From NCBI GenBank assembly GCA_009774615.1, contig VSOC01000087.1, forward strand, positions 1-15,898: 15,898 nt of DNA. Reading direction: 5' to 3'. The DNA comes from Lachnospiraceae bacterium (GTDB lineage: Bacteria; Bacillota; Clostridia; Lachnospirales; Lachnospiraceae). Position 1 is the first letter of the stretch. Every line of letters begins with the position of its first letter. The position numbers and the translations under genes are program-made. Shown here one piece after another: positions 1-7,341 of the stretch. Under the pieces are notes generated by a model, which saw only the letters and a program-made list of their open reading frames with translations, did not search any database and was not told the DNA's origin.

Positions 1-74
1 GTTATGTTGAACCGCCGTATGCCGAACGGCATGTACGGTGGTGTGAGAGGGGGATTAAATTCCCCCTACTCGAT
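1..74 (+). mobile_element. 3' end of a group II intron (domains V and VI)
   Basis: Only the 3' terminus is in the window. Domain V is visible at about 9-44: a 9-bp lower stem (11-19 with 34-42, one G-U), a 2-nt bulge (32-33), and a 4-bp upper stem (20-23 with 28-31) closed by a 4-nt loop. The lower stem contains CGC, the form of the catalytic triad seen in bacterial class C introns. Domain VI follows: 48-54 pairs with 61-67, then A68 is left unpaired, and 45-47 pairs with 69-71. A68 fits the branch-point adenosine, because it lies 7 nt from a 3' end at T74 that gives the expected terminal AY. Any reverse transcriptase/maturase would lie to the left, outside the window. The class C assignment is inferred from domain V only. 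Confidence 0.85.
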
Positions 75-146
75 TGTATTGTATGTTGCTGTTCACGTAG
101 GTCTGCGCCCTTGCTCCGCTAACCCGCGCCCCCAATGGAGGAACGA

Positions 147-986
147 ATGAAAAACATTAATGATTGTACCTTAGATTATACTTTAGAAGTCTGTGTGGAT
201 TCGGTAGAATCTGCCATTGCTGCCGAACAGGGCGGAGCCGATCGGCTCGAACTCTGCGCGAATCTAATTATCGGCGGAACCACCCCGGGAATCCACTTGT
301 TTCACCAGATCCGAAAGCACTGCTCTCTTCCTGTCCATGTACTGATTCGTCCCCGGTACGGCGATTTTCTCTACACCGAATGGGAAGCCGAGATTATCGA
401 AAAAGATATTCTTACCTTTAAAGAACTCCGGGCCGACGGAATCGTGATCGGCTCTCTGTGCGCTGACGGCCATCTCGACTGCAAACGGCTAGAACGCTTC
501 TGCCGGGCAGGTGCCGGGCTTTCTTTAACCCTGCACAGGGCCTTTGATATGTGCTGCGATCCCCAAAAAGCACTGGAAGAAGCGATTGAACTGGGATTTT
601 CTTCCATTCTCACCTCAGGACAGGAAGAAAACTGCCTGAAGGGTAAATCCTGCCTAAAACAGCTTGTCCGTCAGGCCGACGGGCGGATAAGGATTTTAGC
701 CGGCGGCGGTGTTTCGGAAAAGACGATTCCCAGCCTGATCCATGAGGCCGGAATTCATGACTTCCATATGTCCGGAAAAACCGTTCTGGACAGTGAAATG
801 CTTTACCGAAAAAAAGAAGTACACATGGGAATTGCCGGAATGGATGAATATGCCATCCTGCGCACGGACGAAGAACAGGTGCGTTTAGCTAAGGAAGCTA
901 TTTTTCAGAAAATACACAATTTCAGAAATGGAGAACCGCAATGTTTTCAAAACAATTCAAAGACTACACCGAACAGATTTACCTAA
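147..986 (+). CDS. cutC: CutC family protein (copper homeostasis, TIM barrel)
   Basis: The protein has 279 residues and matches CutC throughout: an N-terminal LEVCVDSVESAIAAEQGGADRLELC, then GGTTPG, HVLIRPR and ILAGGGV. (The first motif is read in two pieces, LEVCVDSVESAI and AAEQGGADRLELC.) CutC folds as a TIM barrel and is linked genetically to copper tolerance, but its reaction is not established. An ATG at 135 is in frame, but GGAGG at 137-141 sits 5 nt before the ATG at 147, so 147 is chosen. The family is usually near 240-250 residues. The extra C-terminal tail, ending NNSKTTPNRFT, is largely read from sequence that also encodes the start of the next gene (46-bp overlap), so the two are probably translationally coupled. 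No clear promoter is visible between the intron end (74) and the RBS, so expression may depend on sequence upstream of or within the intron. Confidence 0.9.
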   Translation: MKNINDCTLDYTLEVCVDSVESAIAAEQGGADRLELCANLIIGGTTPGIHLFHQIRKHCSLPVHVLIRPRYGDFLYTEWEAEIIEKDILTFKELRADGIVIGSLCADGHLDCKRLERFCRAGAGLSLTLHRAFDMCCDPQKALEEAIELGFSSILTSGQEENCLKGKSCLKQLVRQADGRIRILAGGGVSEKTIPSLIHEAGIHDFHMSGKTVLDSEMLYRKKEVHMGIAGMDEYAILRTDEEQVRLAKEAIFQKIHNFRNGEPQCFQNNSKTTPNRFT

Positions 987-3532
987 ACCGCCTTCCCTTC
1001 TTTGGCGGACGCAGGGCGCATATCGAACAGGCTGTGGAAAACTGCCTGCCGGATGAAAAGCTTCTGATGAAGTTTCTCTACGGGACAATGCCCCTTTCTG
1101 ACGCGGGCGAATATGATTCTTCCATATTCTATGCCTATGTTTCCCACGCCCTTTTCCTTGCCGAAACCGTGGAGTGGCTAAGGGATATTCCCGAGGAAAT
1201 CTTCCTTCACTACATCCTCTGCTACCGGGTAAATTCCGAAGCCATTGAGGACTGCCGCTCCTTTTTCTTTTCTCAGCTTTATTCCCGCATCAAAGGGCTT
1301 ACGGCCGTGGAAGCCGCCCTTGAAGTAAATTACTGGTGCGCGGAAAACGGAAGCTACCGCGCCAGTGACGACCGCACCATCTCTCCGATGACGATGTACC
1401 GTTTGGGAAAGGGCCGCTGCGGAGAAGAATCCGTATTTGCCGTAACCGCGTTTCGCAGCGTGGGGATTCCTGCCCGTCAGATCTATGTACCCAGGTGGGC
1501 GCATTGTGACGATAACCACGCCTGGGTGGAGGTTTTTGTTGATGGGGCCTGGCATTTTCTCGGTGCCTGCGAACCGGAAGAGGTTCTTAATAAGGGCTGG
1601 TTTTCTCATGCCTCCTCCCGCGCCCTTCTCGTACACAGCCTGACCTTCTCCGACTATGGCATCCATGATGAAATCATCGGACGCGAGGGCCAGGCCGTTT
1701 ATCTCAACCGCACAGCCTTCTATGCCAGAACCAGAAAACTGGATATTCTGGTACAGGATAAAAACGGACACCCCATCCCCCATGCCCGGGTTTTTGCGGA
1801 AATCTTAAATATGGCAGAATACAGCCCCGCAGCCTCCCTCCTTACCGATGAACAGGGGAAAGCAGAAATCACCCTGGGCCTTGGCGATATTCACCTTCAC
1901 GCAGAAAAAGACGGCTTTCTGGCAGATCTGACGTTTTTTACCGAAAACCGTTCTCCGGCAGTTCTCTGCCTTCCGATGGATTTATCGCAAACGTCACCTT
2001 CTCCCAAGGATGTGGATACTTTGAAAGATCCAGCTTTCCCGGAATGCTCTTCCTGCACCATAAAAGCCCCCAAAGACGCCCCGATCCACCCGGTCAGCTT
2101 AACCCGTCTGCAAAAAGAGAAAAACCGCCGGCGGCTAAAAGAGGCCGAAAGACTTCGTGAACAGCGGATTAACGGCTATTTTCAGGAAGATTTGGCCGAA
2201 AAATATCCCGATGAATGTGAAATTCTCCGCTTCTCGGCTGGAAATTTTATGGAAATCTATGATTTTTTATCCAAAGATAATGCTCCGGATCGCCTGGCAC
2301 TGCTGCACAGTTTATCGGCAAAGGATTATCAGGACGCCCGGGCCGATATACTGGAAAATCATCTTAAAGAAGCTTCTGCATTTAGCAGGTCATGGGAAGA
2401 ACAGGGAAAGCGTGATATCTATATCCGTTACCTTCTCTGCCCCAGGATTTACCGGGAACAATTAACGGATTACCGCCGCTTTATCTGGAATTATTTTACC
2501 GAAGAACAAAAAACATCCTTTATTCATGATCCGCAGACGATTTGGACGTTTATCCGGGACAAGATTAAAAATCACAGCGAAATGGACTATGAAACCCTCT
2601 GTCCTTCCCCGGAAAGCTGCCTGAGGCTTTCCCACGGCAGTCTTCTTGGACAGAAAGTCCTGTTTGTCGCCATCTGCCGCACGCTGGGGATTCCTGCCCG
2701 CCTTCATCCGGTAACTTTGGAGGCCGAATGGTACGACCGGCACGGTTTTTGCTCTCTTGACAGGGTCAAAAAAACCGAATGCCCCGCTACACTGGTACTG
2801 TCTTCCGATAAAGCGGTATCCTGGCAGTATTACCAGCACTGGACGATTGGGTATTTAAAGGGCAGCCGTTTTTGCACGCTCAATTACACAGGAAAAACCA
2901 TTACCCGGGAAAAAACCGAACTGCTCCTTGCGCCGGGAACTTACCGCCTGCTCACCGCAAACCGTCTTCCAAACGGCGATCAGCAGGTGAAAGAATTTAT
3001 TTTCTGCCTGAACGGCAGCCAGCGAAAGGAAATTCTTCTTCGGCATAAAGCCCTGGAGATGAGCGAAATGCTGGTCAGCCACCGGCTGGAAGATTTTTAC
3101 CTGAATCCCTGCCAAATCGACGCCCCGCCATGCCTTTTTTCTTCACTGCTTAACCGCAAAGCTTCCATACTGGCCTTTTTGCAGGAAGGCGAAGAACCTA
3201 CGGAACACGTGCTGAATGAACTTCTTACCCAGGGAGATTCTCTTTTTAGCCTGGACACGGAAATTTTCTTTATCCTTAGAAATCCGGATGCCCTAAAACA
3301 AAAAACACTGCAAACGACGATGCAGCGCTTTCCGCAAATCCAGATTGCCTATGGAGATTTTGATGAGCTGGCCGAGCCGCTTGCCCGCAGGCTGTACCTT
3401 GAACCGGGAAACTATCCTCTGCTGGCCGTTGTCCGAAAGGATCTGGAAGCCGTATACAGCAGCAGCGGCTACCGCGTGGGAACGATTGGAATCTTAGAAG
3501 AAATTATTTATTATTTACACGCGCAGGCATAA
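941..3532 (+). CDS. Multidomain transglutaminase-like protein with degenerate second unit and thioredoxin-like tail
   Basis: This is an 863-residue protein with no signal peptide or membrane segment, so probably cytoplasmic. Residues about 85-220 hold a transglutaminase/peptidase core: Cys160 in GKGRCGEES and His193 in DNHAWVEV. The third acidic residue is uncertain; the expected position reads GACEPEE, so Glu211 or Glu213 may serve. Residues about 265-345 resemble a carboxypeptidase-regulatory (Ig-like) domain (DKNGHPIPHARVFAE). Residues about 385-420 are charged and probably helical. Residues about 490-600 repeat the first core (RYLLCPRIYREQLTDYRRF; LGIPARL), but Leu568 replaces the catalytic Cys, so this copy looks inactive. 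A beta-rich stretch follows (about 655-700). Residues about 742-855 resemble a thioredoxin fold without active-site cysteines (YPLLAVV). RBS GGAG at 930-933 supports ATG 941. Whether it is a protease, a cross-linker or a binder is unknown. Confidence 0.75.
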   Translation: MFSKQFKDYTEQIYLNRLPFFGGRRAHIEQAVENCLPDEKLLMKFLYGTMPLSDAGEYDSSIFYAYVSHALFLAETVEWLRDIPEEIFLHYILCYRVNSEAIEDCRSFFFSQLYSRIKGLTAVEAALEVNYWCAENGSYRASDDRTISPMTMYRLGKGRCGEESVFAVTAFRSVGIPARQIYVPRWAHCDDNHAWVEVFVDGAWHFLGACEPEEVLNKGWFSHASSRALLVHSLTFSDYGIHDEIIGREGQAVYLNRTAFYARTRKLDILVQDKNGHPIPHARVFAEILNMAEYSPAASLLTDEQGKAEITLGLGDIHLHAEKDGFLADLTFFTENRSPAVLCLPMDLSQTSPSPKDVDTLKDPAFPECSSCTIKAPKDAPIHPVSLTRLQKEKNRRRLKEAERLREQRINGYFQEDLAEKYPDECEILRFSAGNFMEIYDFLSKDNAPDRLALLHSLSAKDYQDARADILENHLKEASAFSRSWEEQGKRDIYIRYLLCPRIYREQLTDYRRFIWNYFTEEQKTSFIHDPQTIWTFIRDKIKNHSEMDYETLCPSPESCLRLSHGSLLGQKVLFVAICRTLGIPARLHPVTLEAEWYDRHGFCSLDRVKKTECPATLVLSSDKAVSWQYYQHWTIGYLKGSRFCTLNYTGKTITREKTELLLAPGTYRLLTANRLPNGDQQVKEFIFCLNGSQRKEILLRHKALEMSEMLVSHRLEDFYLNPCQIDAPPCLFSSLLNRKASILAFLQEGEEPTEHVLNELLTQGDSLFSLDTEIFFILRNPDALKQKTLQTTMQRFPQIQIAYGDFDELAEPLARRLYLEPGNYPLLAVVRKDLEAVYSSSGYRVGTIGILEEIIYYLHAQA

Positions 3533-3548
3533 CTTCAAAGAAAAAACT

Positions 3549-3578
3549 GTGACCATTTTCCGCCGAACCTCATATGAT
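3549..3578 (+). promoter_or_regulatory. Possible sigma-A promoter for the DUF4397 gene
   Basis: A -10 box TATGAT (3573-3578) lies 18 bp after a weak -35 GTGACC (3549-3554), in the 73-bp gap upstream of the ATG at 3606. A GAGG Shine-Dalgarno sequence at 3594-3597 follows. The -35 matches consensus at only four of six positions, so this is tentative. Confidence 0.35.
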
Positions 3579-3605
3579 AAATTAAAAAAACATGAGGTAG
3601 CATTC

Positions 3606-4634
3606 ATGGCTGAAAAAGACTCCTGTCAAAACGTAAATGTCAGCGCAGCCGAAGCTTCGGAACCTTCCACGGCGGAGGGCAGCTGGCACGGCATCACCCA
3701 GGGCGGAATAACCACCCCCATTGCACCGGAAGGAGGAATCCCTGCTTACCCGGGCAATATGAACGGCGGAGGCAATAACACTCCGGACAATGATTACGGC
3801 ATCTCCCTTCCTATCGCTCCGGAAGGAGGAATCCCTGCTTATCCCGGCTGGACGGTGGGCGGACCGAACTTCGGAATAAATATCCCTGCCTTCCCCAGCC
3901 TTCCCGGCGGTTCGACCACGATTTGCCCGGGAAACGGCTGCAGCTTCTGCCCGGGAAATACCTGCGGTTTCTTCCCCGGAAACAGCGGTTACGGCCAGGT
4001 TCGCTTTATCGATGCTTCGACCAATACCATCCCGGTCAACTTCAGCATCGACGGCGTAACCTATGCTTCTAACTTTATGTTCAGCCACGTTTCCAATTAT
4101 CAGCAGATTTCCGACGGCTTCCACACCATCTCTGTCAACCGTTCCACCGGAAGGCAGGCACTTTTGCTGCAGCAGACCTTCCCGTTTTCGGCAAACCAGA
4201 AGGTTACTATGGTTTTAGTGGACGCCAAGGAAGGCGGACTGGAAATGATTCAGATCCAGGATACAGGCTGCAATAATCTTCCCTCCGGCTACGGCTGCTA
4301 CCGTGTGGTGAATGTCAGCTACAGCGATTCCAACTTTGATATCAAACTGGGCAATGGCGACACGATCTTCCGCAATATCGGCTTTACGCAGGTCAGCCCC
4401 TACAAACGGGCCATGGCCGGGATCTACACGGTATTTGTCACCAACTCCAATTTCTACAGTGTTATCCGGGAACTGCCGGTGATCTTAATCGGAGCAATTA
4501 CCGGCAATAACATGGTATCCGGTCCGCTGACCTCCACGAACGTCAATATTCAGGCGGGAACCCAGACCACTTCTTATATTATGGGCAACAACTGGTCGGG
4601 TTACAGCCTGCGTATGATCACGGTTCGGGATTAA
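3606..4634 (+). CDS. DUF4397-like repeat protein with Pro/Gly/Cys-rich head
   Basis: The protein has 342 residues. GAGG at 3594-3597, 8 nt before ATG 3606, decides the start over an in-frame GTG at 3549. No signal peptide or transmembrane segment is visible. Residues 38-50 and 69-81 are an exact repeat PIAPEGGIPAYPG (23 bp identical at DNA level, 3726-3748 and 3819-3841). Residues 107-126 carry CPGN/FPGN repeats with four cysteines. Residues about 130-220 (QVRFIDASTNTIPVNFSIDG) resemble DUF4397, a beta-sandwich family of unknown role often found on cell surfaces. Residues about 231-340 (YRVVNVSYSDSNFDIKLGNG) look like a second copy. The absence of a leader is odd for a presumed surface protein. 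It could use another export route or be a spore-layer component; both are guesses. It ends 4 bp from the end of the convergent ldh. Confidence 0.7.
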   Translation: MAEKDSCQNVNVSAAEASEPSTAEGSWHGITQGGITTPIAPEGGIPAYPGNMNGGGNNTPDNDYGISLPIAPEGGIPAYPGWTVGGPNFGINIPAFPSLPGGSTTICPGNGCSFCPGNTCGFFPGNSGYGQVRFIDASTNTIPVNFSIDGVTYASNFMFSHVSNYQQISDGFHTISVNRSTGRQALLLQQTFPFSANQKVTMVLVDAKEGGLEMIQIQDTGCNNLPSGYGCYRVVNVSYSDSNFDIKLGNGDTIFRNIGFTQVSPYKRAMAGIYTVFVTNSNFYSVIRELPVILIGAITGNNMVSGPLTSTNVNIQAGTQTTSYIMGNNWSGYSLRMITVRD

Positions 4635-4638
4635 GGCT

Positions 4639-5604
4639 TTATAAAACCCCCTGAAAACTTTCTTCTAATGTCCGGCAGGAGGAGGCAAACTGTTCTTCCT
4701 CCTCCTTGGTCAGGGGCATTTCCATCACACGGCGGACGCCGTTGCCGTTAATAACACAGGGAACACCGGTGAATAAATCCCGCTGTCCGTACTCACCCCG
4801 AAGCATTGCTGATACCGTGAGCACACTGTTTTCATCGCCCAGAACCGCCTTGGTAATCCGGGTCATCGCCATACCGATCCCATAGTAGGTTGCCTGCTTG
4901 GCTTCAATAATCTGATAAGCTGCCCCCTTCACCTGTCCGGCAATCTCCCACAGCCTTTCTTTGCTGATCTCCTCTTCTTCTTCTCTTCCCGGTTCTCTTT
5001 TCCCGCAGAGTTCCATAATCGGCCTGGTTGCCACCATCGCCTGACTCCAGGGGACAAACTCGCTGTCACCGTGTTCGCCCATCACGTAGGCGTGGACGTT
5101 TCTGGGGTCTACATGGAGGTATTCACCTAAAAGATAGCGGAGCCTTGCCGTATCCAGCGCCGTTCCCGTCCCTAAAACCCGCCTTGGATTAAATCCGGAG
5201 AGGATGCAGGTAATCCTGGTCATCACATCCACAGGATTGGTTGCAACTAAAAAGATACCGTTAAACCCGCTTCTGGTCACCGGCTCTACGATGGAGCGGA
5301 AAACCTGGGCATTGCGCTTTAACAAATCCAGGCGGCTTTCCCCGGGTTTCTGCGCCACGCCGGCACAGATCACAACCATATCCGCATCCTGGCAGTCGCT
5401 GTAATTTCCCGGATAAATTTCCATATTGGATGCAGCAAAAGCAAGGCCGTGGTTTAAATCCATAGCCTCGCCCAATGCTTTCTTCTCATTAAGGTCAATT
5501 AAAACTAATTCGTCACAGACATTCTGGTTGAGCAGGCAGTAAGCATAACTCATCCCCACCATCCCACAGCCAATCAGTGCAATTTTCCTCTTATCAATTC
5601 TCAT
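4639..5604 (-). CDS. ldh: L-lactate dehydrogenase
   Basis: This NAD-dependent enzyme interconverts pyruvate and L-lactate, a fermentative redox sink. The protein has 321 residues, normal for the family. Visible motifs are the Rossmann GCGMVG (12-17), Asp37 for the ribose, Gln85 in VAQKPGESR (Gln at this position favours lactate over malate dehydrogenase), Arg91 and Arg154 for substrate, and the catalytic His178 in GEHGDSEF. The longest frame would start at a TTG (5610), but that codon lies 1 nt from the Shine-Dalgarno sequence. The GGAAGGGAG at 5612-5620 is 7 nt before ATG 5604, so that ATG is used. It is transcribed alone: the pilT-side terminator lies upstream of it and a convergent gene lies downstream. 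I found no convincing promoter box in 5611-5708, although one must be there or further up. Confidence 0.93.
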   Translation of the reverse strand: MRIDKRKIALIGCGMVGMSYAYCLLNQNVCDELVLIDLNEKKALGEAMDLNHGLAFAASNMEIYPGNYSDCQDADMVVICAGVAQKPGESRLDLLKRNAQVFRSIVEPVTRSGFNGIFLVATNPVDVMTRITCILSGFNPRRVLGTGTALDTARLRYLLGEYLHVDPRNVHAYVMGEHGDSEFVPWSQAMVATRPIMELCGKREPGREEEEEISKERLWEIAGQVKGAAYQIIEAKQATYYGIGMAMTRITKAVLGDENSVLTVSAMLRGEYGQRDLFTGVPCVINGNGVRRVMEMPLTKEEEEQFASSCRTLEESFQGVL

Positions 5605-5708
5605 GGCCAAACTCCCTTCCTGTACCGCTGTTTTCTCAGCCGCTTAACGTTTTTTTGGCATTTTATCGGATCTGCGGTTAGTATGGCAGAGTACGCCGTA
5701 AACTATAC

Positions 5709-5750
5709 AAAAATGTGCCTGAAAATGCATTTCTGCAATTTCCAGGCACA
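5709..5750 (-). terminator. Intrinsic terminator of the pilus-like operon
   Basis: Read on the minus strand, TGTGCCTG (5750-5743) pairs perfectly with CAGGCACA (5721-5714). The loop is 21 nt, and further partial pairing inside it is possible. A run of five T (5713-5709) follows directly. It lies 11 bp after the pilT stop codon and separates that operon from ldh. Confidence 0.75.
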
Positions 5751-5760
5751 CACGAATCTC

Positions 5761-6828
5761 TTATAATCGATTTAACTTCTTCTCCATCAGTTCACTGTTG
5801 CTGCTGTACATTACCGCATGTTCCTTGGAAATCTTCTTTTCCTTGTACAGACGGAGAAGACTGTTGTCCATTGTCACCATACCTTCATCCACAGAAGTAG
5901 AAATTACACCGTCAATCTGATGGATTTTCGATTCACGGATCATGTTGCGGATGGCATTATTTAAAAACATAATTTCCAGTGCAGGAATCTCGCCCACCAT
6001 ATCAATGCGGGGAATAAGCTGCTGGGAAACCACTGCCTGTAAAACCATGGAAAGCTGAATTCGGATCTGATCCTGCTGGTTTGGCGGGAAATTGTCGATA
6101 ATACGGTCAATCGTATTCGCCGCCCCGATGGTGTGCAGGGTGGAGATCACCAGATGGCCGGTTTCTGCCGCAGTCATCGCCGTGCGGATGGTTTCAAAAT
6201 CACGCATTTCCCCTAAAAGGATAACATCCGGTGCCTGACGAAGAGCCGCCCTGAGTCCGCTCATATAGCTGGTCGTGTCCGTTCCCACCTCTCTCTGGGT
6301 AACTACACTGAGTTTATGACGGTGCAGGTATTCAATCGGATCTTCCAGGGTAATTACATGCGCATTCCTGGTCATGTTGATCTCATTGATAATGCTGGCC
6401 AAGGTCGTGCTTTTTCCGCTTCCCGCAGGTCCTGTCACCAAAACCAGCCCCTTCGTCATCTTTGCAATATCGATAACGTTCCGCGGAATATTCAGGGACT
6501 GGAAATTTGGCAGTTCAAACCGCACGATACGGATAATGGCAGCCAGAGAACCCCTCTGGCGCATTACGCTGGCACGGAACCGGGAAAGACCGCTGATGGC
6601 AAAAGAAAAATCATCATCCCCGCCGGATAAAACCGTGCTCATATCCCGATTGCCGGCAATCTGATAAATCTGGGCAATCATCCGATCCATCTCTTCCGGA
6701 AAAATCTTTTCTTCCCCCTGATAGGTAATATTCCCACCGATTTTATAGGAAAAAGGCATACCGGGGATCAGAAAAATATCCGAAGCTTCCTGTTCCACCG
6801 CCTGTTTGAAAAAATCCATTATTTCCAT
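5761..6828 (-). CDS. pilT: PilT-type type IV pilus ATPase
   Basis: The protein has 355 residues, standard PilT length. It is a hexameric cytoplasmic ATPase that powers pilus retraction in known systems. Visible motifs are Walker A GPAGSGKST (133-141), the Asp box EDPIE (162-166), Walker B DVILLGEMRD (201-210), the His box TGHLVISTLHT (223-233), and AIRNMIRE (292-299), the PilT-specific C-terminal motif. The N-terminal EASDIFLIPGMPF matches the usual ASDLHL start of the family. The RBS AAGGAGG precedes ATG 6828. It is the last gene of the operon, 48 bp after the preceding gene, and a hairpin element occupies that gap. No PilB extension ATPase is present in the window, so PilT may be the only motor used here, or PilB is encoded elsewhere. 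Confidence 0.92.
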   Translation of the reverse strand: MEIMDFFKQAVEQEASDIFLIPGMPFSYKIGGNITYQGEEKIFPEEMDRMIAQIYQIAGNRDMSTVLSGGDDDFSFAISGLSRFRASVMRQRGSLAAIIRIVRFELPNFQSLNIPRNVIDIAKMTKGLVLVTGPAGSGKSTTLASIINEINMTRNAHVITLEDPIEYLHRHKLSVVTQREVGTDTTSYMSGLRAALRQAPDVILLGEMRDFETIRTAMTAAETGHLVISTLHTIGAANTIDRIIDNFPPNQQDQIRIQLSMVLQAVVSQQLIPRIDMVGEIPALEIMFLNNAIRNMIRESKIHQIDGVISTSVDEGMVTMDNSLLRLYKEKKISKEHAVMYSSNSELMEKKLNRL

Positions 6829-6848
6829 ACTTCCATCCTCCTTAACTT

Positions 6849-6874
6849 GCTACTGCCTGCTCATGCACAGTAAC
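6849..6874 (-). repeat. 26-bp hairpin element, copy 1 (diverged)
   Basis: Same length as the copies at 9940-9965 and 13622-13647, sharing TACTG at one end and CACAGTAAC at the other. On the minus strand it starts GTTACTGT and ends GGCAGTAGC. That gives an 8-bp stem with two G-U pairs and a 10-nt loop. On the plus strand those two pairs would be C-A mismatches. It lies 2 bp after the stop of the preceding gene and 20 bp before the pilT start. Confidence 0.5.
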
Positions 6875-6876
6875 GA

Positions 6877-7341
6877 TTAACTTCCATCCCACACAGGCAT
6901 ATCCTGATCAATTTCATACTCTACCTGATTATACACCTTCCACTGGAGAATGGAAACCTTTCCCTGACCATTTTCCCAGGTTAAATGAAGGCGGATGGAC
7001 AGTGCCTGTCCCTCTTCCATTCCTATTTCTGCAGCAGCACACTGTTCCTCGGGAAGCCAGGCATTTCCCAGGGCCTCCTGAATATCGTCTTCCGGATGCT
7101 CCGGATTTTTCAAAAGCGCTTCCTTAAGCGCTGCATCGACCTTGGCATAAAAAACCTCTCCCTCGGCATCCGCACGGTAAAAACCGGTAACCGAGCGTCC
7201 GTTTCTTTCTGCCAGATCCAGGTCATTTTTCGCGCTGGATAAGGACAGCAGTCCAAAGGTTCCCAGACACAGGACGATAAAGATTAATATCAATGAGGCA
7301 CTTCCGATATTGGCCCCGCTTTTACTTTCACTCTTTGCCAT
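6877..7341 (-). CDS. Small single-pass protein of the pilus-like operon
   Basis: The protein has 154 residues and no family that I recognise. A short polar N-terminus (MAKSESKSGANIGSA) leads into a hydrophobic segment at about 16-34 (SLILIFIVLCLGTFGLLSL). A mostly acidic extracytoplasmic part follows. That is a pilin-like layout, but no Glu at +5 after a Gly is seen, so canonical prepilin processing is not supported. The start overlaps the end of the upstream gene by 14 bp and has a strong GGGGGAGG site, indicating coupled translation. It could be a minor pseudopilin or an assembly factor; position and shape are the only evidence. Confidence 0.65.
   Translation of the reverse strand: MAKSESKSGANIGSASLILIFIVLCLGTFGLLSLSSAKNDLDLAERNGRSVTGFYRADAEGEVFYAKVDAALKEALLKNPEHPEDDIQEALGNAWLPEEQCAAAEIGMEEGQALSIRLHLTWENGQGKVSILQWKVYNQVEYEIDQDMPVWDGS

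Noticed and set aside
1178..1783. 201-residue open frame on the minus strand
   Set aside because: It is antisense to the well-supported transglutaminase-like gene, with no RBS or recognisable domain.
3582..4124. 180-residue open frame on the minus strand
   Set aside because: It is a shadow of the Pro/Gly-rich coding repeats of the DUF4397-like gene.
4639..5604. Malate dehydrogenase instead of lactate dehydrogenase
   Set aside because: The specificity position is Gln (AQKPGESR), not Arg, and the remaining motifs fit L-LDH.
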